64,000 nt of DNA from Branchiostoma floridae (Eukaryota; Chordata; Leptocardii; Amphioxiformes; Branchiostomatidae), in the NCBI RefSeq assembly GCF_000003815.2, contig NW_023365764.1, forward strand, positions 133,061 through 197,060. Reading direction: 5' to 3'. Both the position numbers and the translations under genes were made by a program. This document shows positions 54,540-64,000 of the stretch, one piece after another (within the stretch, counting starts at the first letter, position 1; every line of letters begins with the position of its first letter). The notes beneath the pieces are model-generated. The model worked only from the letters and a program-made list of their open reading frames with translations. It was not told the DNA's origin and made no database searches.

Positions 54540-56807
54540 ATGGCAGATAGTCGTCTATTACCGGTGCCCAAACCTGTAGAACTGACAGGAGATGTATCAG
54601 AAAATTGGGAAATTTTCAAAGATGAATGGGCCAGCTATGAGATTGCTACAGAGAAGAACAAGAAACCAAAGGAAATCCGAGTAGCAACACTGAAGACCGT
54701 AATTGGTAGAGATTGCCTGGACATTCTAAGGAACTTAGATATTCCAGCAGACCCTGGTCAGCCAGATGCAGACTCCAGGCAAGACCCAGATAAGATTATA
54801 GACGCCTTAGATAAGCACTTCAAGCCTCTGAAGAACACTGTATACGAGAGATACAAGTTCAATACCTGTGAACAAGCACCAGGGGAAAGTATTGAAGTGT
54901 ACGTGGCTCGCTTGAGGAAACTAGTGTCTACATGTGAGTATGGCGCTCTGAAAGAGGAGATGCTGCGCGATAGAATCGTGCTCGGAATCTGCGATAACAA
55001 GGTGAGAATGCGACTGTTAAAGCAGAAAAACCTCACATTGCAAGCAGCACTAGAAGAGTGCAAGACAAGTGAGACAACAAACAAACAGATCAAGGCAATG
55101 CAGACTGCAGAGACAGTGCATTATGCCAAGACAAAGCCAAATCCAAGTCAAGGCAAAGCAAAGACAAAGTTCCAGCAGCCACACAGAAGGATGCAACCAC
55201 AAGTTAACAACTGCAGTTACTGTGGAAGAGCCCATGCTAGAGACAAGGGTAAATGCCCAGCATTTGGAAAGAAATGCGCGAAGTGCGATAGGCCCAACCA
55301 CTTCGCCCGGGTTTGCAAAGCATCCAGCAAGAAGATAAACATGGTACAAGACAACGTGGCAGAAGATGACGAAGAAGTGTACACTGTAGGCTCTGTGTCA
55401 AGCAATAACAAGAAATGGTACATAGACCTGAAGATGAGTGATGGAAAATCTCTAAGCTGTCAGATTGACACAGGAGCTACATGCAATGTGATTAGCGAAG
55501 ATGACTTCCGGAAGTTCGGGCACAAGATGAAACCAAGTAAAGCCAGATTGAAGCTATATGATGGTTCTATCCTTAAGCCAGTAGGGCAAGGCATCTTGAA
55601 GACGAGACATCAAGACAGTATCATAGATCTGGAATTCCAGATTGTCAAGACACGTCAGAATCCTCTACTGTCAGCTGAAACATGTACCAAATTAGGACTG
55701 ATCACCCTAAACACGGTCAACCAAGTCAACAACAGCAAGACAGAACAGATAGTTGAGGAGTACGCAGACGTCTTTGAAGGATTGGGATGCCTCCCAGGAG
55801 AATATCACATTGAGATTGACAAAGAAGCAAAACCAGTACAGCATCTACCACGACGGGTACCTGTTCCTTTGAAAGCGGAACTGAAGAAGAAAATCGACGA
55901 ACTAGAGAAGAAACAAGTGATTGCCAGAGTCACGAAACCGACGGAGTGGATCTCAAGTATGGTTGTCGTAAAGAAACCAGGCAAGATGAGAATATGCCTA
56001 GACCCCAAGGATCTAAACATGGCACTACACCGACCGAAGTACCAGATCCCCACCCTTGATGAAGTCCTACCAAGGCTTGCCAAGGCCAAAGTGTTCTCAG
56101 TGCTAGATGCCAAAGACGGATTTTGGCAGGTCAAGTTAGATGAGGAGAGCAGCTATCTAACCACATTTTGGACGCCGTTCGGCCGATTCCGGTGGTGTCG
56201 CATGCCCTTTGGGATTTCCACCGCTCCTGAAGAATACCAAAGAAGACAGCACGAGGTACTGGAAGGTCTACAGGGAGTTGACGTCATCGCTGATGACATA
56301 CTGGTCTTCGGATGTGGTGAAACTGAAGAAGAAGCTGACAGAGACCACGATGAAAATCTGCGTAACCTGCTCAAACGCGCACGAGAGAAGAATCTGAAAC
56401 TAAACAAGCGAAAATTGAGGCTCAAGTTAAAGCAAGTGCCATACATGGGACAACTACTAACGGCAGATGGCCTGAAACCAGACCCAGAAAAGGTCAAGGC
56501 TATCACAGAGATGAAGACGCCAGATGATCTCCGATCTCTACAGAGGTTCCTCGGAATGGTCAATTACCTCGCTAAGTTCTTGCCACACCTGTCTGATGTG
56601 TGCGAACCACTGAGACGGCTAACAGACAAAGACGCAGTCTGGGTATGGCTTGAAACACATGACCAAGCAGTGAAAGAGGTCAAGAAGCTGGTGACAGCAC
56701 AGCCAGTACTACAATACTACGACGTAGAGGAAGAGGTGACCATACAGGGAGATGCATACTCAAGATCCAGGAAGCAAAGAAAGAGGATCAAGAAATCGAA
56801 CAAGTAA
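54540..56807 (+). CDS. Retrotransposon Gag-protease-reverse transcriptase polyprotein
   Basis: 755 codons. Residues about 1-210: Gag-like helical region. About 220-265: two zinc knuckles, CSYCGRAHARDKGKC and CAKCDRPNHFARVC. About 300-320: aspartic protease with the active site DTGATCNVI. About 430-700: reverse transcriptase with LDAKDGFWQVKL, MPFGIS and the catalytic ADDILVF, followed by the thumb (GLKPDPEKVKAI, RFLGMVNYLAKF). Then the RNase H domain begins (VTIQGDA) but is cut after a few residues, and the frame runs into a short basic stop. The start codon fits the usual distance from the LTR. Confidence 0.92.
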   Translation: MADSRLLPVPKPVELTGDVSENWEIFKDEWASYEIATEKNKKPKEIRVATLKTVIGRDCLDILRNLDIPADPGQPDADSRQDPDKIIDALDKHFKPLKNTVYERYKFNTCEQAPGESIEVYVARLRKLVSTCEYGALKEEMLRDRIVLGICDNKVRMRLLKQKNLTLQAALEECKTSETTNKQIKAMQTAETVHYAKTKPNPSQGKAKTKFQQPHRRMQPQVNNCSYCGRAHARDKGKCPAFGKKCAKCDRPNHFARVCKASSKKINMVQDNVAEDDEEVYTVGSVSSNNKKWYIDLKMSDGKSLSCQIDTGATCNVISEDDFRKFGHKMKPSKARLKLYDGSILKPVGQGILKTRHQDSIIDLEFQIVKTRQNPLLSAETCTKLGLITLNTVNQVNNSKTEQIVEEYADVFEGLGCLPGEYHIEIDKEAKPVQHLPRRVPVPLKAELKKKIDELEKKQVIARVTKPTEWISSMVVVKKPGKMRICLDPKDLNMALHRPKYQIPTLDEVLPRLAKAKVFSVLDAKDGFWQVKLDEESSYLTTFWTPFGRFRWCRMPFGISTAPEEYQRRQHEVLEGLQGVDVIADDILVFGCGETEEEADRDHDENLRNLLKRAREKNLKLNKRKLRLKLKQVPYMGQLLTADGLKPDPEKVKAITEMKTPDDLRSLQRFLGMVNYLAKFLPHLSDVCEPLRRLTDKDAVWVWLETHDQAVKEVKKLVTAQPVLQYYDVEEEVTIQGDAYSRSRKQRKRIKKSNK

Positions 56808-56827
56808 CACCCGCTGAGTACATCCAA

Positions 56828-58120
56828 GTGTCCGATATGACGATAGACAGGGTACGTCGACACACTCAGCAAGATGAAGTCATGAGAGAATTGATGAAGA
56901 CAATAAAGAAAGGATGGCCAGAAAACAAGACGCAGCTTAAGAAAGAAGTCCGTGACTATTGGACATTCAGGGACGAAGTCAGCATGCACGATGGCATTGT
57001 ATACAAGGGACAAGCGATAGTCGTCCCAGCAGAGCTGCGAGAAGAGATGATACAGAAGACACATGCCAGCCACCAAGGAGCAGAAGCATGTATCAGACGA
57101 GCCAGAGAAACCATATTCTGGCCTGGGATGAGTGCACAACTGCGAGAAAGAATCGGACGATGTGACATCTGCAAAACCTATCAGCCGAAGCAGCAGAGGG
57201 AACCGCTCATGCCACATCCAACTCCAACAACGCCATGGAGCAGAGTGTCGATGGATCTGATGACATTGGAAAACCGACACTATCTGATCACAGTAGATAA
57301 CTACTCCGACTACTGGGAGATAGACGAGCTTCACCAGAATACCACAGCCAAGAATGTGATACACAAGACCAAGCAGAACTTCAGCAGACATGGAATACCC
57401 ATGGAAGTTGTCACCGACAACGGACCCCAGTTTGCATCAGAGGAGTTCAAGCAATTCGCAAAGACGTGGAACTTTCGACATGTGACAACATCACCGTATC
57501 ACAGTCAAGCCAACGGCAAAGCAGAATCGGCAGTAAAGATTGCCAAGAACCTGCTTAAGAAAGCAGCAGCAGATGGACAGGACCCCTGGGTCTCCATCTT
57601 GGCATGGAGGAACACTCCAACCCAAGGACAAGGCAGCAGTCCTACGCAACGACTAATGTCAAGAAGGACGCGAACGCAAGTGCCAATCAACACACAAGCA
57701 CTAGAGCCAAAGGTAGTACCGAACGTCCACAATAACATCAACAAGAGAAAGGCCAGAGCGAAGAGGTATTACGACAAAGGCACGAGAAGTCTTCCACCAA
57801 TACAACCAGGACAACAAGTGCGTGTAGAGTTAACACCACAGAAAGCAGCACAGTGGAAATATGGCACGTGTGTGCAACGTGTAGCACCAAAGTCGTACGA
57901 AGTAGAAGTCGACGGAGCCAAGTACAGGAGAAACCGAAAGCACATACGCGACACAACAGAAGAACAGAAACCATCAACAGATGTAGATGAGACAACAACA
58001 GCTCCAGCAACTGCAACACCAGAGTCGACAGCAGAAACAACGACAACTACGACTGAACCAACGCCGTATGTCACACGGTCAGGCCGAACTGTAAAAGCGC
58101 CAGACCGTATGGACTTGTAA
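56828..58120 (+). CDS. Retrotransposon integrase ORF
   Basis: 430 codons from the first Met, but the homologous frame opens earlier (from about 56757), in a frame different from the upstream ORF. Contains the zinc-binding HHCC region (HASHQGAEACIRR, then CDICKTYQP), the catalytic core with D in RVSMDL, D in VVTDNGPQFAS and E in NGKAESAVK, and a Pro/Thr-rich C-terminus (residues 380-420). No chromodomain seen. The frame change and missing RNase H come from a single internal deletion at about 56757. Confidence 0.9.
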   Translation: MSDMTIDRVRRHTQQDEVMRELMKTIKKGWPENKTQLKKEVRDYWTFRDEVSMHDGIVYKGQAIVVPAELREEMIQKTHASHQGAEACIRRARETIFWPGMSAQLRERIGRCDICKTYQPKQQREPLMPHPTPTTPWSRVSMDLMTLENRHYLITVDNYSDYWEIDELHQNTTAKNVIHKTKQNFSRHGIPMEVVTDNGPQFASEEFKQFAKTWNFRHVTTSPYHSQANGKAESAVKIAKNLLKKAAADGQDPWVSILAWRNTPTQGQGSSPTQRLMSRRTRTQVPINTQALEPKVVPNVHNNINKRKARAKRYYDKGTRSLPPIQPGQQVRVELTPQKAAQWKYGTCVQRVAPKSYEVEVDGAKYRRNRKHIRDTTEEQKPSTDVDETTTAPATATPESTAETTTTTTEPTPYVTRSGRTVKAPDRMDL

Positions 58121-58282
58121 AATGAACTGGAAACAAAACTATGATCATGGACTGTGAATGGACAACGAATATGGACACTGGACTCTGATAGATTTCAAGT
58201 TTAAAGATAATGCATGCCAGCTAAAGATAATGCATGAAAGTTCAAGAGAAAGGAACTAACATATTTTGTAAAGAAAAGGGGA

Positions 58283-58509
58283 TGTTACACAGAGTAAGAA
58301 TAGAGCTAACACCCCTACCCATTGTAATAGAATAGCCCATCATGCATATTCAGAAGCAAGCCACCAAGAGAAGCTGAGACCTGAGATTCTCTCTCTTTGC
58401 CATCTGGACTGCATTGAGCATATACACGCTTTGTACGTACTAACCATAAGTAGAATAAAACCATGGAAATGCAGTGAATCTGTGGTAATTCATGACGTAC
58501 AAAGTAACA
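58283..58509 (+). repeat. 3' LTR
   Basis: 227 bp, same as the 5' LTR. Preceded by a polypurine tract, followed by the CAAGG duplication. Confidence 0.95.
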
Positions 58510-58667
58510 CAAGGTACAGAACTTAAGACGACACGACCCAGCTAACTGGCACAAGGACATAAAGACGATGGCCAACATTGGCAAATCTAACCCAGTTATC
58601 CGTATCGACGGAGTCGCTCCAAACAACAACAAAGCTACTGCCGACGCCATCAATGCCAACCTGAGTA

Positions 58668-59725
58668 AAGCCCCAGTCACAAGAATCGTACGATTGGCTG
58701 CGATGGAGGTTTTATGCGCGGCATAAGCGCAGTACGTCGTAAGTCGGGGAAGAATCGGAAGCAATGGTTTAAATATATGAAGCCGTGGTCACAAGGATCG
58801 TAGTGCATCGTACGATGAGGTCATTAGAGCGTATCTGCGTCAATTGGAAGTAAATCATAGTAAATCGGGGAGCCTCCTATGACGAAAATAGAGCTGAAAT
58901 GGATTTTGAACACGTTCAAAATTTCGCTATCGTCGTAAGATTTTATTTGCCCCCAAAGCAGACTTCATTACGGCAATTTTTGTCTACTGATGAGGTTTTA
59001 GATTTATGAATTTTTAGCATGTTGTAATGGTTTCAGTTTTCCCTGATATTGTCGATATTGACGAAAAGGGAAATATATCAGTCGCAACTGCCACAATCGC
59101 AACCAGAGAACAGCGCGCCCCGCACAGGTGATGCAGACAATTGTTTGATCGCTTCATGCACGTGAGTTTATAATTAGATCAAATCTCAGCTCTCGTCGGT
59201 CTTGGGTCAGTTTACCATAATCGTAATAACCATGGGGACAACTCAGACATAAAGGCAGGCTCTATGATATAATGCTTATGATATGATTTTTGTATGATGG
59301 CATCTTTTTGTTGATAGCATATCATGATACAATCTTCGAAAGAGCCTGACACGTATAGCCGGCAAGCAGGCCGAGATAACCATACCAGTACTCACGCTTG
59401 ATTTGAACTTTTGCTTGTAATACTCTTGTTGTCATGGTCTTTTTTAATTTATTTTTACAGTTAAAGATATCATAGGAAGGTATTCAACAGTTATGTCCAC
59501 ATTTTGTTGTTTAAAGAAGCACAAAAACGGTCAGACGGCTATACAGAAGAGACACAAGTGAAAAATCGTACGACGCTGGAAAAATTTTGAACATCATCCG
59601 ATGCTCTGCGATGCTCTGCGATGGCTGATTTTGCTTACGATTTAGCTGCGATCCACTGTGATCATCGTGCGATAGGCGTAATATGCCATCGCAAGGACGT
59701 CGTACGATTCTTGTGACCGGGGCTT
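58668..59725. mobile_element. 1.06-kb TIR DNA transposon inserted in the LINE
   Basis: Left end AAGCCCCAGTCACAAGAATC and right end GATTCTTGTGACCGGGGCTT are inverted repeats with one mismatch, continuing into GTACGA and GCGATGG. TA is duplicated at 58666-58667 and 59726-59727. A third, diverged end-like word (GTGGTCACAAGGATCGTAG) occurs at about 58784. No transposase. TA target fits Tc1/mariner-type mobilisation. Confidence 0.85.
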
Positions 59726-60054
59726 TAAATAACACAGTCATTACCCCCTCTGGATATCAGCCACCTGCCTGCGTTCCTGCCTGCACCACAACCACCACAG
59801 GTGGAAGTATGGGAGATGTACGACAGGTTACAGAGGGTAAGTGTGCGGAAGGCAGCCGGCCCGGACAACATCACGGGGCGGTTGATAAGGGAATTTGCAT
59901 ATGAGCTCAGCCAGCAACTGACGTGTATCCTGAATGCATCTCTGCACGAAGGCCGTGTTCCTAGAGAATGGAGGGAAGCAACCGTCATTCCTATCCCCAA
60001 AACTAAACCCCCGACTGTGGAAGATCTCCGACCAGTCTCGCTCACTTCAATATC

Positions 60055-60885
60055 ACAAACTCCGTGTTGAATCAGGGAGACACAACCACACACCTCTGGA
60101 GCAAAGAGTCTGTCAGTTCTGTAACCTGAACAAGATCGAAGATGAATCTCACTTTCTATTAGATTGTAGTTTATATAGTAACGATAGAAGTATTCTTTTT
60201 AGCCATATTATAGGAAAGTTCCCTCGCTTTGAATATATGTCTAGTGTTGAAAAATTCATTTTTCTTATGAGCTTTTATCAAACGACCTATACAAACACAT
60301 CTCAAGCTACATATTTAACATACCTAAGAAACGAGAAGAAGCAGAACAAAGTATAAGAATAGTTTTAGAATTTATGTTTTAGATTAGTCTTAGAAACCAT
60401 GTTTCCCGCATTACTACCCTTTGTATCACCATATACACCGAGGATAAGGCGGGGCATTAACGTTATTATCATATAGCCTACACAAACTGACCCATTTAAG
60501 CAACAAATTCCTTTATAATACATACATCCTTTATTCAAGACTTCCAATGCTTGACATAATGACAAATTCCCTTCTGCTGGGACAAGTGTGTTGCTATTCA
60601 ATCCTAAGTTATAGTTGTACATATTCAATAAATTTGAAGGAATGTGAACAGTAATAATGTTTGGATTAACTGTAACATGGACTGCACACTGTACAAAGCA
60701 TTCCTTTCTGCTGACGCATGACGCCGTAACACGTAGATTCAGGCCAGGCAGGTGGGTATCGCTCCCCTGATTGGTCAGAATGAATCAACACCGGCACCGG
60801 GGCAAACGGGGCCTTCTGATTATTGGTCCGCGGCGCCTGGCTATATGATAATGTGCAATAAAGGCTATTACAATATTAGCAAAAG
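60055..60885 (+). repeat. Foreign fragment inside the LINE, including another LINE C-terminus
   Basis: Starts with an open stretch containing HNHTPLEQRVCQFCNLNKIE and DESHFLLDC, a LINE C-terminal zinc knuckle, ending near 60356. The remainder to about 60885 is non-coding with CAATAAAGGC near its end. Boundaries are estimated from where the host LINE frame breaks and resumes (SLTSIS ... KVCEGFV). Confidence 0.6.
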
Positions 60886-62299
60886 TCTGTGAAGGGTTCG
60901 TAGCCAAGTCGACATTGTCAGACATCATCTCCAACATCGATCCCAAATAGTTTGGCGGACTGCCTGGGAAATCAACAACACATTGCCTGGTGGATATTCT
61001 ACACCATCTCAGCTCCACCTCGGACCGGAGAGGCACAGTTAGCAGCATGGTCCTTACCGATTTCTCCAAGGCATTCGATCGCGTTGAACACACGACCGCT
61101 ATGACAAGGCTGCTGGAGTTAGGCTGTAGACCTTCACTAGCAGCTTGGATATGCAACTTTCTCACTGAGAGGCGACAACGTGTCTTGTACCAGGGCTCTT
61201 ATTCAGTATGGGAGATACCTGCGGTTTGCCACAGGGCACTGTCCTTGCTCCTATCATCTTCGTAGCCATGATTAACAGCGCCGCCAACGATACCCGATCG
61301 GAAAACTGGAAGTTCGTGGACGATCTTTCAATGGTGGAAAGCAGACTTGTACATGAACCCTCACTCCTGCAGCACGACCTCAATGCCTTGGAACAGTGGG
61401 CTCTTAACAGCCATATGAAACTGCACCCAAACAAATGCCAAGTTATGCACGTATGGTTTACAAAAGTTCCCCCTCCCCTCCCAACGTTGTACATTGATGG
61501 TCACCCCCTTCCGCAAGTCACCGCTGTCAAGCTGTTGGGGTTGATAGTCCAGTCCGACCTGAAATGGAACGGCCACGTGAACCACATCGTCAGTCAGAGT
61601 AGCAGACGACTCTTCCTCCTACGCCATCTCAAAAGATTCAAACTTCCCGTACCTGACCTGGTCACTGTCTACATAACCTACGTGCGTCCGCTGCGTGAGT
61701 ATGCCTTCCCCGTCTGGAGTCCTGGCCTTACGTCGACCCAAACAGCCAAGATAGAGAACATTCAGCGTCGTGCCTGTCGAGTTATCCTCGGTACAAGCTA
61801 TTCAAAGTACTCTGAAGCATGCGACCTACTAGGACTACCCACACTCCACCAAGGACGGGAACAGCTTACTAAGAAGTTCGACTCCACCTTGATGCAATCA
61901 AGAACATTCAGAAAGTGGCTACCACCAACCCGAGGTGAAACCAGTGGACGGTGTACCAGATCTCACAACAAACTGAGCACTATCAATGCTAGAACGGAGA
62001 TGTATAAGAACAGTACCATTCCGCACATCGTCCGACTACTGAACTCATGAACTGTGCCGTTGTGACCTTATCTGTCGATTTTATCGGTCAACCGAAGCTG
62101 TATATAAATCTGTATATATTTTAATATGTTTGATTTCTGTAAACGATTTTAAATGTCCTCGTTAAGTTGTCCATGTTACAACTATCTATGTTAGTACATG
62201 AGCAATTCAGGGCCAATTTCTGAGTCCTGCGAATCTGTACTTTTAATGGACCCAATAAACCATTATTATCATTATTATTATAATTAATGAGGATATTCA

Positions 62300-63480
62300 G
62301 TGATAGCAGTTTTTTCAATGTTTCTCTTGTCCCTTAACTGTCATGACATTTTATTAGCAGGTAGTTTACGACGTCAGGACAAGGTGGAGCAAAGTTCAGC
62401 CCCCTAACATTGAATTTTGGAGCTGCATGGTCACTTTTGTCAAAAAAATTCAAAGACGATAACAGAAGAAAGGAACGACGGATTGCCAATATTTTCGGCA
62501 TGCAGGTAGATTAGGACAAGATGTACGTAATGACAAGCACGTTATGCAAATTGCGACTTGATTTGCATAAAGAGGAAGTTAATGTATACAAATGTAATTG
62601 CTTTCTATAACAGGTCTTCAAAAATGTAACACATGCAATTCAAGGCTGAAGAAATATAAACAGATGGCAAACATGCAAATGAGGAACTGATTTGCATAAT
62701 AAATGCAAAAAAGGGCGAACATGGCTTAATGATGAATGATGAGCTTTTTACTTGTGACATGTGTAAGCTAAACAATGATGCACATCACCATACATAAATT
62801 ATGTTAATGTATATAACATTTGCATAACATCTACAAAAGCTCTAAATATTTCATGTAGGCATGAGGTCGCCAAGCTCTTTTTTAATTTTATGTTTTTTAT
62901 AAAGTCACCTAAATTCTGATGAATAATTAGTATATCATAATCAAACAACAGTTTGCTTTTTTGATCATTTATGCAAAGTACTACCTTTTTATCATTACCG
63001 AAAGAGGCTTTCATTTGCATAATCTATATTCAACAGTTGTCACCTTCGATGTAACTTCCAAACACCACAAGTATGAAATAACCGTAAATTTTCACTACGG
63101 CTTTATGGCATTTTGTCCTTAATTCTGCAACCTAGGTCTTCATTTGCATAATTTATATCGAACAACTCACTTCTCCATCATCCAACGGAGTGGTTTTATA
63201 AATTTGATAAATTTTCCCCATTTGTAATGCAAATCAGATTCTGATTGGCATATTTATTATCAAATCATCTCTTAAGCTATCTGCACACTACACTAAAAAT
63301 CATGATTATCTGTTTATCCGTTCTTGAGTTATTGTCTTTCAAAGTCCGAACTAAACTGGCTCCTGCAGGTCCACAAATCTACTTGTAGGGCTAAACCTAC
63401 ACCACTTGCTCACTGCCCCATGAGCTATCTGCCAATCAGTTTTCGAGATATCAAACCTGGACGTTACGCTGTAGTACCAT
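62300..63480. repeat. Dispersed non-coding repeat family, copy 3
   Basis: Rich in ATGCAAAT/ATTTGCAT octamers, with GTTCTTGAGTTATTGTC and GGTCCACAAATC segments resembling the copies at 4-5 kb and 42-43 kb. No ORF with protein character. Confidence 0.5.
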
Positions 63481-63588
63481 AGCAATCCGCTATTGAATCT
63501 AATTGTTTCAAGGTCTCATAAGACATGCTCACATAACAGATATCAAGACAATCCATCAGGGCATTCTGTAGTTATTCTGGTACACTAC

Positions 63589-63609
63589 ACACACACAAAC
63601 ACACACACA

Positions 63610-63648
<39 letters not shown>

Positions 63649-63650
63649 GA
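63589..63650. repeat. AC-dinucleotide microsatellite
   Basis: Imperfect AC run of about 60 bp at the end of the repeat family copy, as also seen at 42.98 kb. Confidence 0.95.
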
Positions 63651-63714
63651 TCACACAAACGCTATCGAAAACATAACACCCCCTGAAAGCCGATATGTCT
63701 TAAAATGAGACCCT

Positions 63715-64000
63715 GCACTCACTCACTCACTCACTCATCCTGTTGCACATGATGCGATGCGTAGAGCCGACTGCATGCACTAGAGTTCTCCATCGCCCTC
63801 TGCTCAATGCTGCTAGCTGTGCCTGCTGGGGAGTGATGTTGATGTTGCGCAGGTCTCTGGTGACAACGTCCATCCAATGGGTCCGTGGTCGCCGCCATCC
63901 TGCCTGCTTGGGATCGAAGTCTAGCAGGGCTCTCGTAGGGTGTTCTGGAGGGAGGCGGAGGACGTGGCCATACCAGCGGACTCTTCTCATGGCAGCGAGG
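63715..64000 (-). pseudogene. LINE 3' end, partial at the window edge
   Basis: Minus strand reads RRVRWYGHVLRLPPEHPTRA, then GWRRPRTHWMDVVTRDLRNI, the conserved C-terminus of RTE-like endonuclease/RT proteins, then a stop and a GAGT repeat tail at 63718-63735. The element continues beyond position 64000. Confidence 0.82.

Larger units (their letters stand above)
53795..58509 (+). mobile_element. Gypsy/Ty3 LTR retrotransposon, internally deleted
   Basis: LTRs 53795-54021 and 58283-58509, both 227 bp, TGTTAC...GTAACA, identical by eye. Target duplication CAAGG at 53790-53794 and 58510-58514. A primer-binding site TGGTGTCAGAAGTG directly follows the 5' LTR (matches a tRNA-Leu type 3' end), and a polypurine tract AAAGAAAAGGGGA directly precedes the 3' LTR. 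AATAAA lies in each LTR. The internal region has gag-PR-RT in one ORF and integrase in another, with RNase H missing. Order PR-RT-IN is that of Gypsy/Ty3. Confidence 0.95.
53404..62280 (+). pseudogene. CR1-group LINE, interrupted by three insertions
   Basis: Host pieces: 53404-53789, 58515-58667, 59728-about 60055, about 60885-62280. Protein pieces in order: HQKISEHFPTRCIRVHNN, PEIKSLITLRQKALHNGKKS, QNLRRHDPANWHKDIKTMAN, VRKAAGPDNITGRLIREFAY, REWREATVIPIPKTKPPTVE, LPGKSTTHCLVDILHHLSS, LTDFSKAFDRVEH, LPQGTVLAPIIF, KFVDDLSMVESRL (catalytic FVDD), LHPNKCQVMHVWF, AVKLLGLIVQSDLKWNGHVN, TYVRPLREYAFPVWSPGL. The stop near 62050 is followed by a 3' UTR and an ATT-rich tail. Removing the LTR element restores a perfect reading frame, but other stops and shifts show the LINE was already decayed. 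Confidence 0.88.

Noticed and set aside
54758-55423. Minus-strand ORFs opposite the retrotransposon Gag
   Set aside because: They are shadows of the purine-rich plus-strand coding sequence.

Overview
This is a TE-rich animal nuclear genomic window: GT-AG introns, LINE, SINE, LTR and DNA transposons in every intron, one 100-N assembly gap. The repeat mix and the NHR plus Mind bomb-type SH3 domain mix would fit an invertebrate deuterostome, most like a cephalochordate (amphioxus). That assignment is inference; nothing in the sequence names the species.

One host gene dominates and runs on the minus strand from about 53.37 kb to 7.13 kb. I could assemble it exon by exon: 40 exons, 6,369 nt of coding sequence, about 2,122 aa, with every intron phase matching across every junction. 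Predicted order: a tiny first exon, a coiled-coil exon, a hybrid exon born from a local duplication, a basic NLS-like stretch followed by a Neuralized homology repeat (NHR), 14 Mind bomb-type SH3 repeats interrupted three times by a Cys-rich exon pair, and a C-terminal armadillo-like region. I see no RING, ankyrin or other catalytic domain.

The repeat region is highly regular. Four exon types (a, b, c, d; phases 1-0, 0-2, 2-0, 0-1) make a cassette encoding two SH3 repeats, and two further exons (e, f) encode the Cys-rich pair. The order is abcd-ef, then abcd-abcd-abcd-ef, then abcd-abcd-abcd-ef. The two large blocks (14 exons each) match in exon length, phase and degenerate positions, so the gene grew by an intragenic duplication of a 14-exon block.

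The rest is mobile DNA. 0-7 kb: 3' flank with a direct repeat, a TA-flanked MITE, a diffuse repeat family and a SINE. 7-50 kb: introns carrying at least four LINE bodies, tRNA-derived SINEs (one split by a LINE), several LINE 3' ends, foldback and hAT-like elements, and a hairpin transposon family around 31 kb and 40-43 kb. 53.4-62.3 kb: a CR1-group LINE broken by a Gypsy/Ty3 LTR retrotransposon with LTRs identical by eye and a 5-bp target duplication, by a 1.06-kb TIR element, and by a foreign fragment. 62.3-64 kb: repeats and the 3' end of another LINE leaving the window. The first coding exon sits next to the start of this TE cluster.
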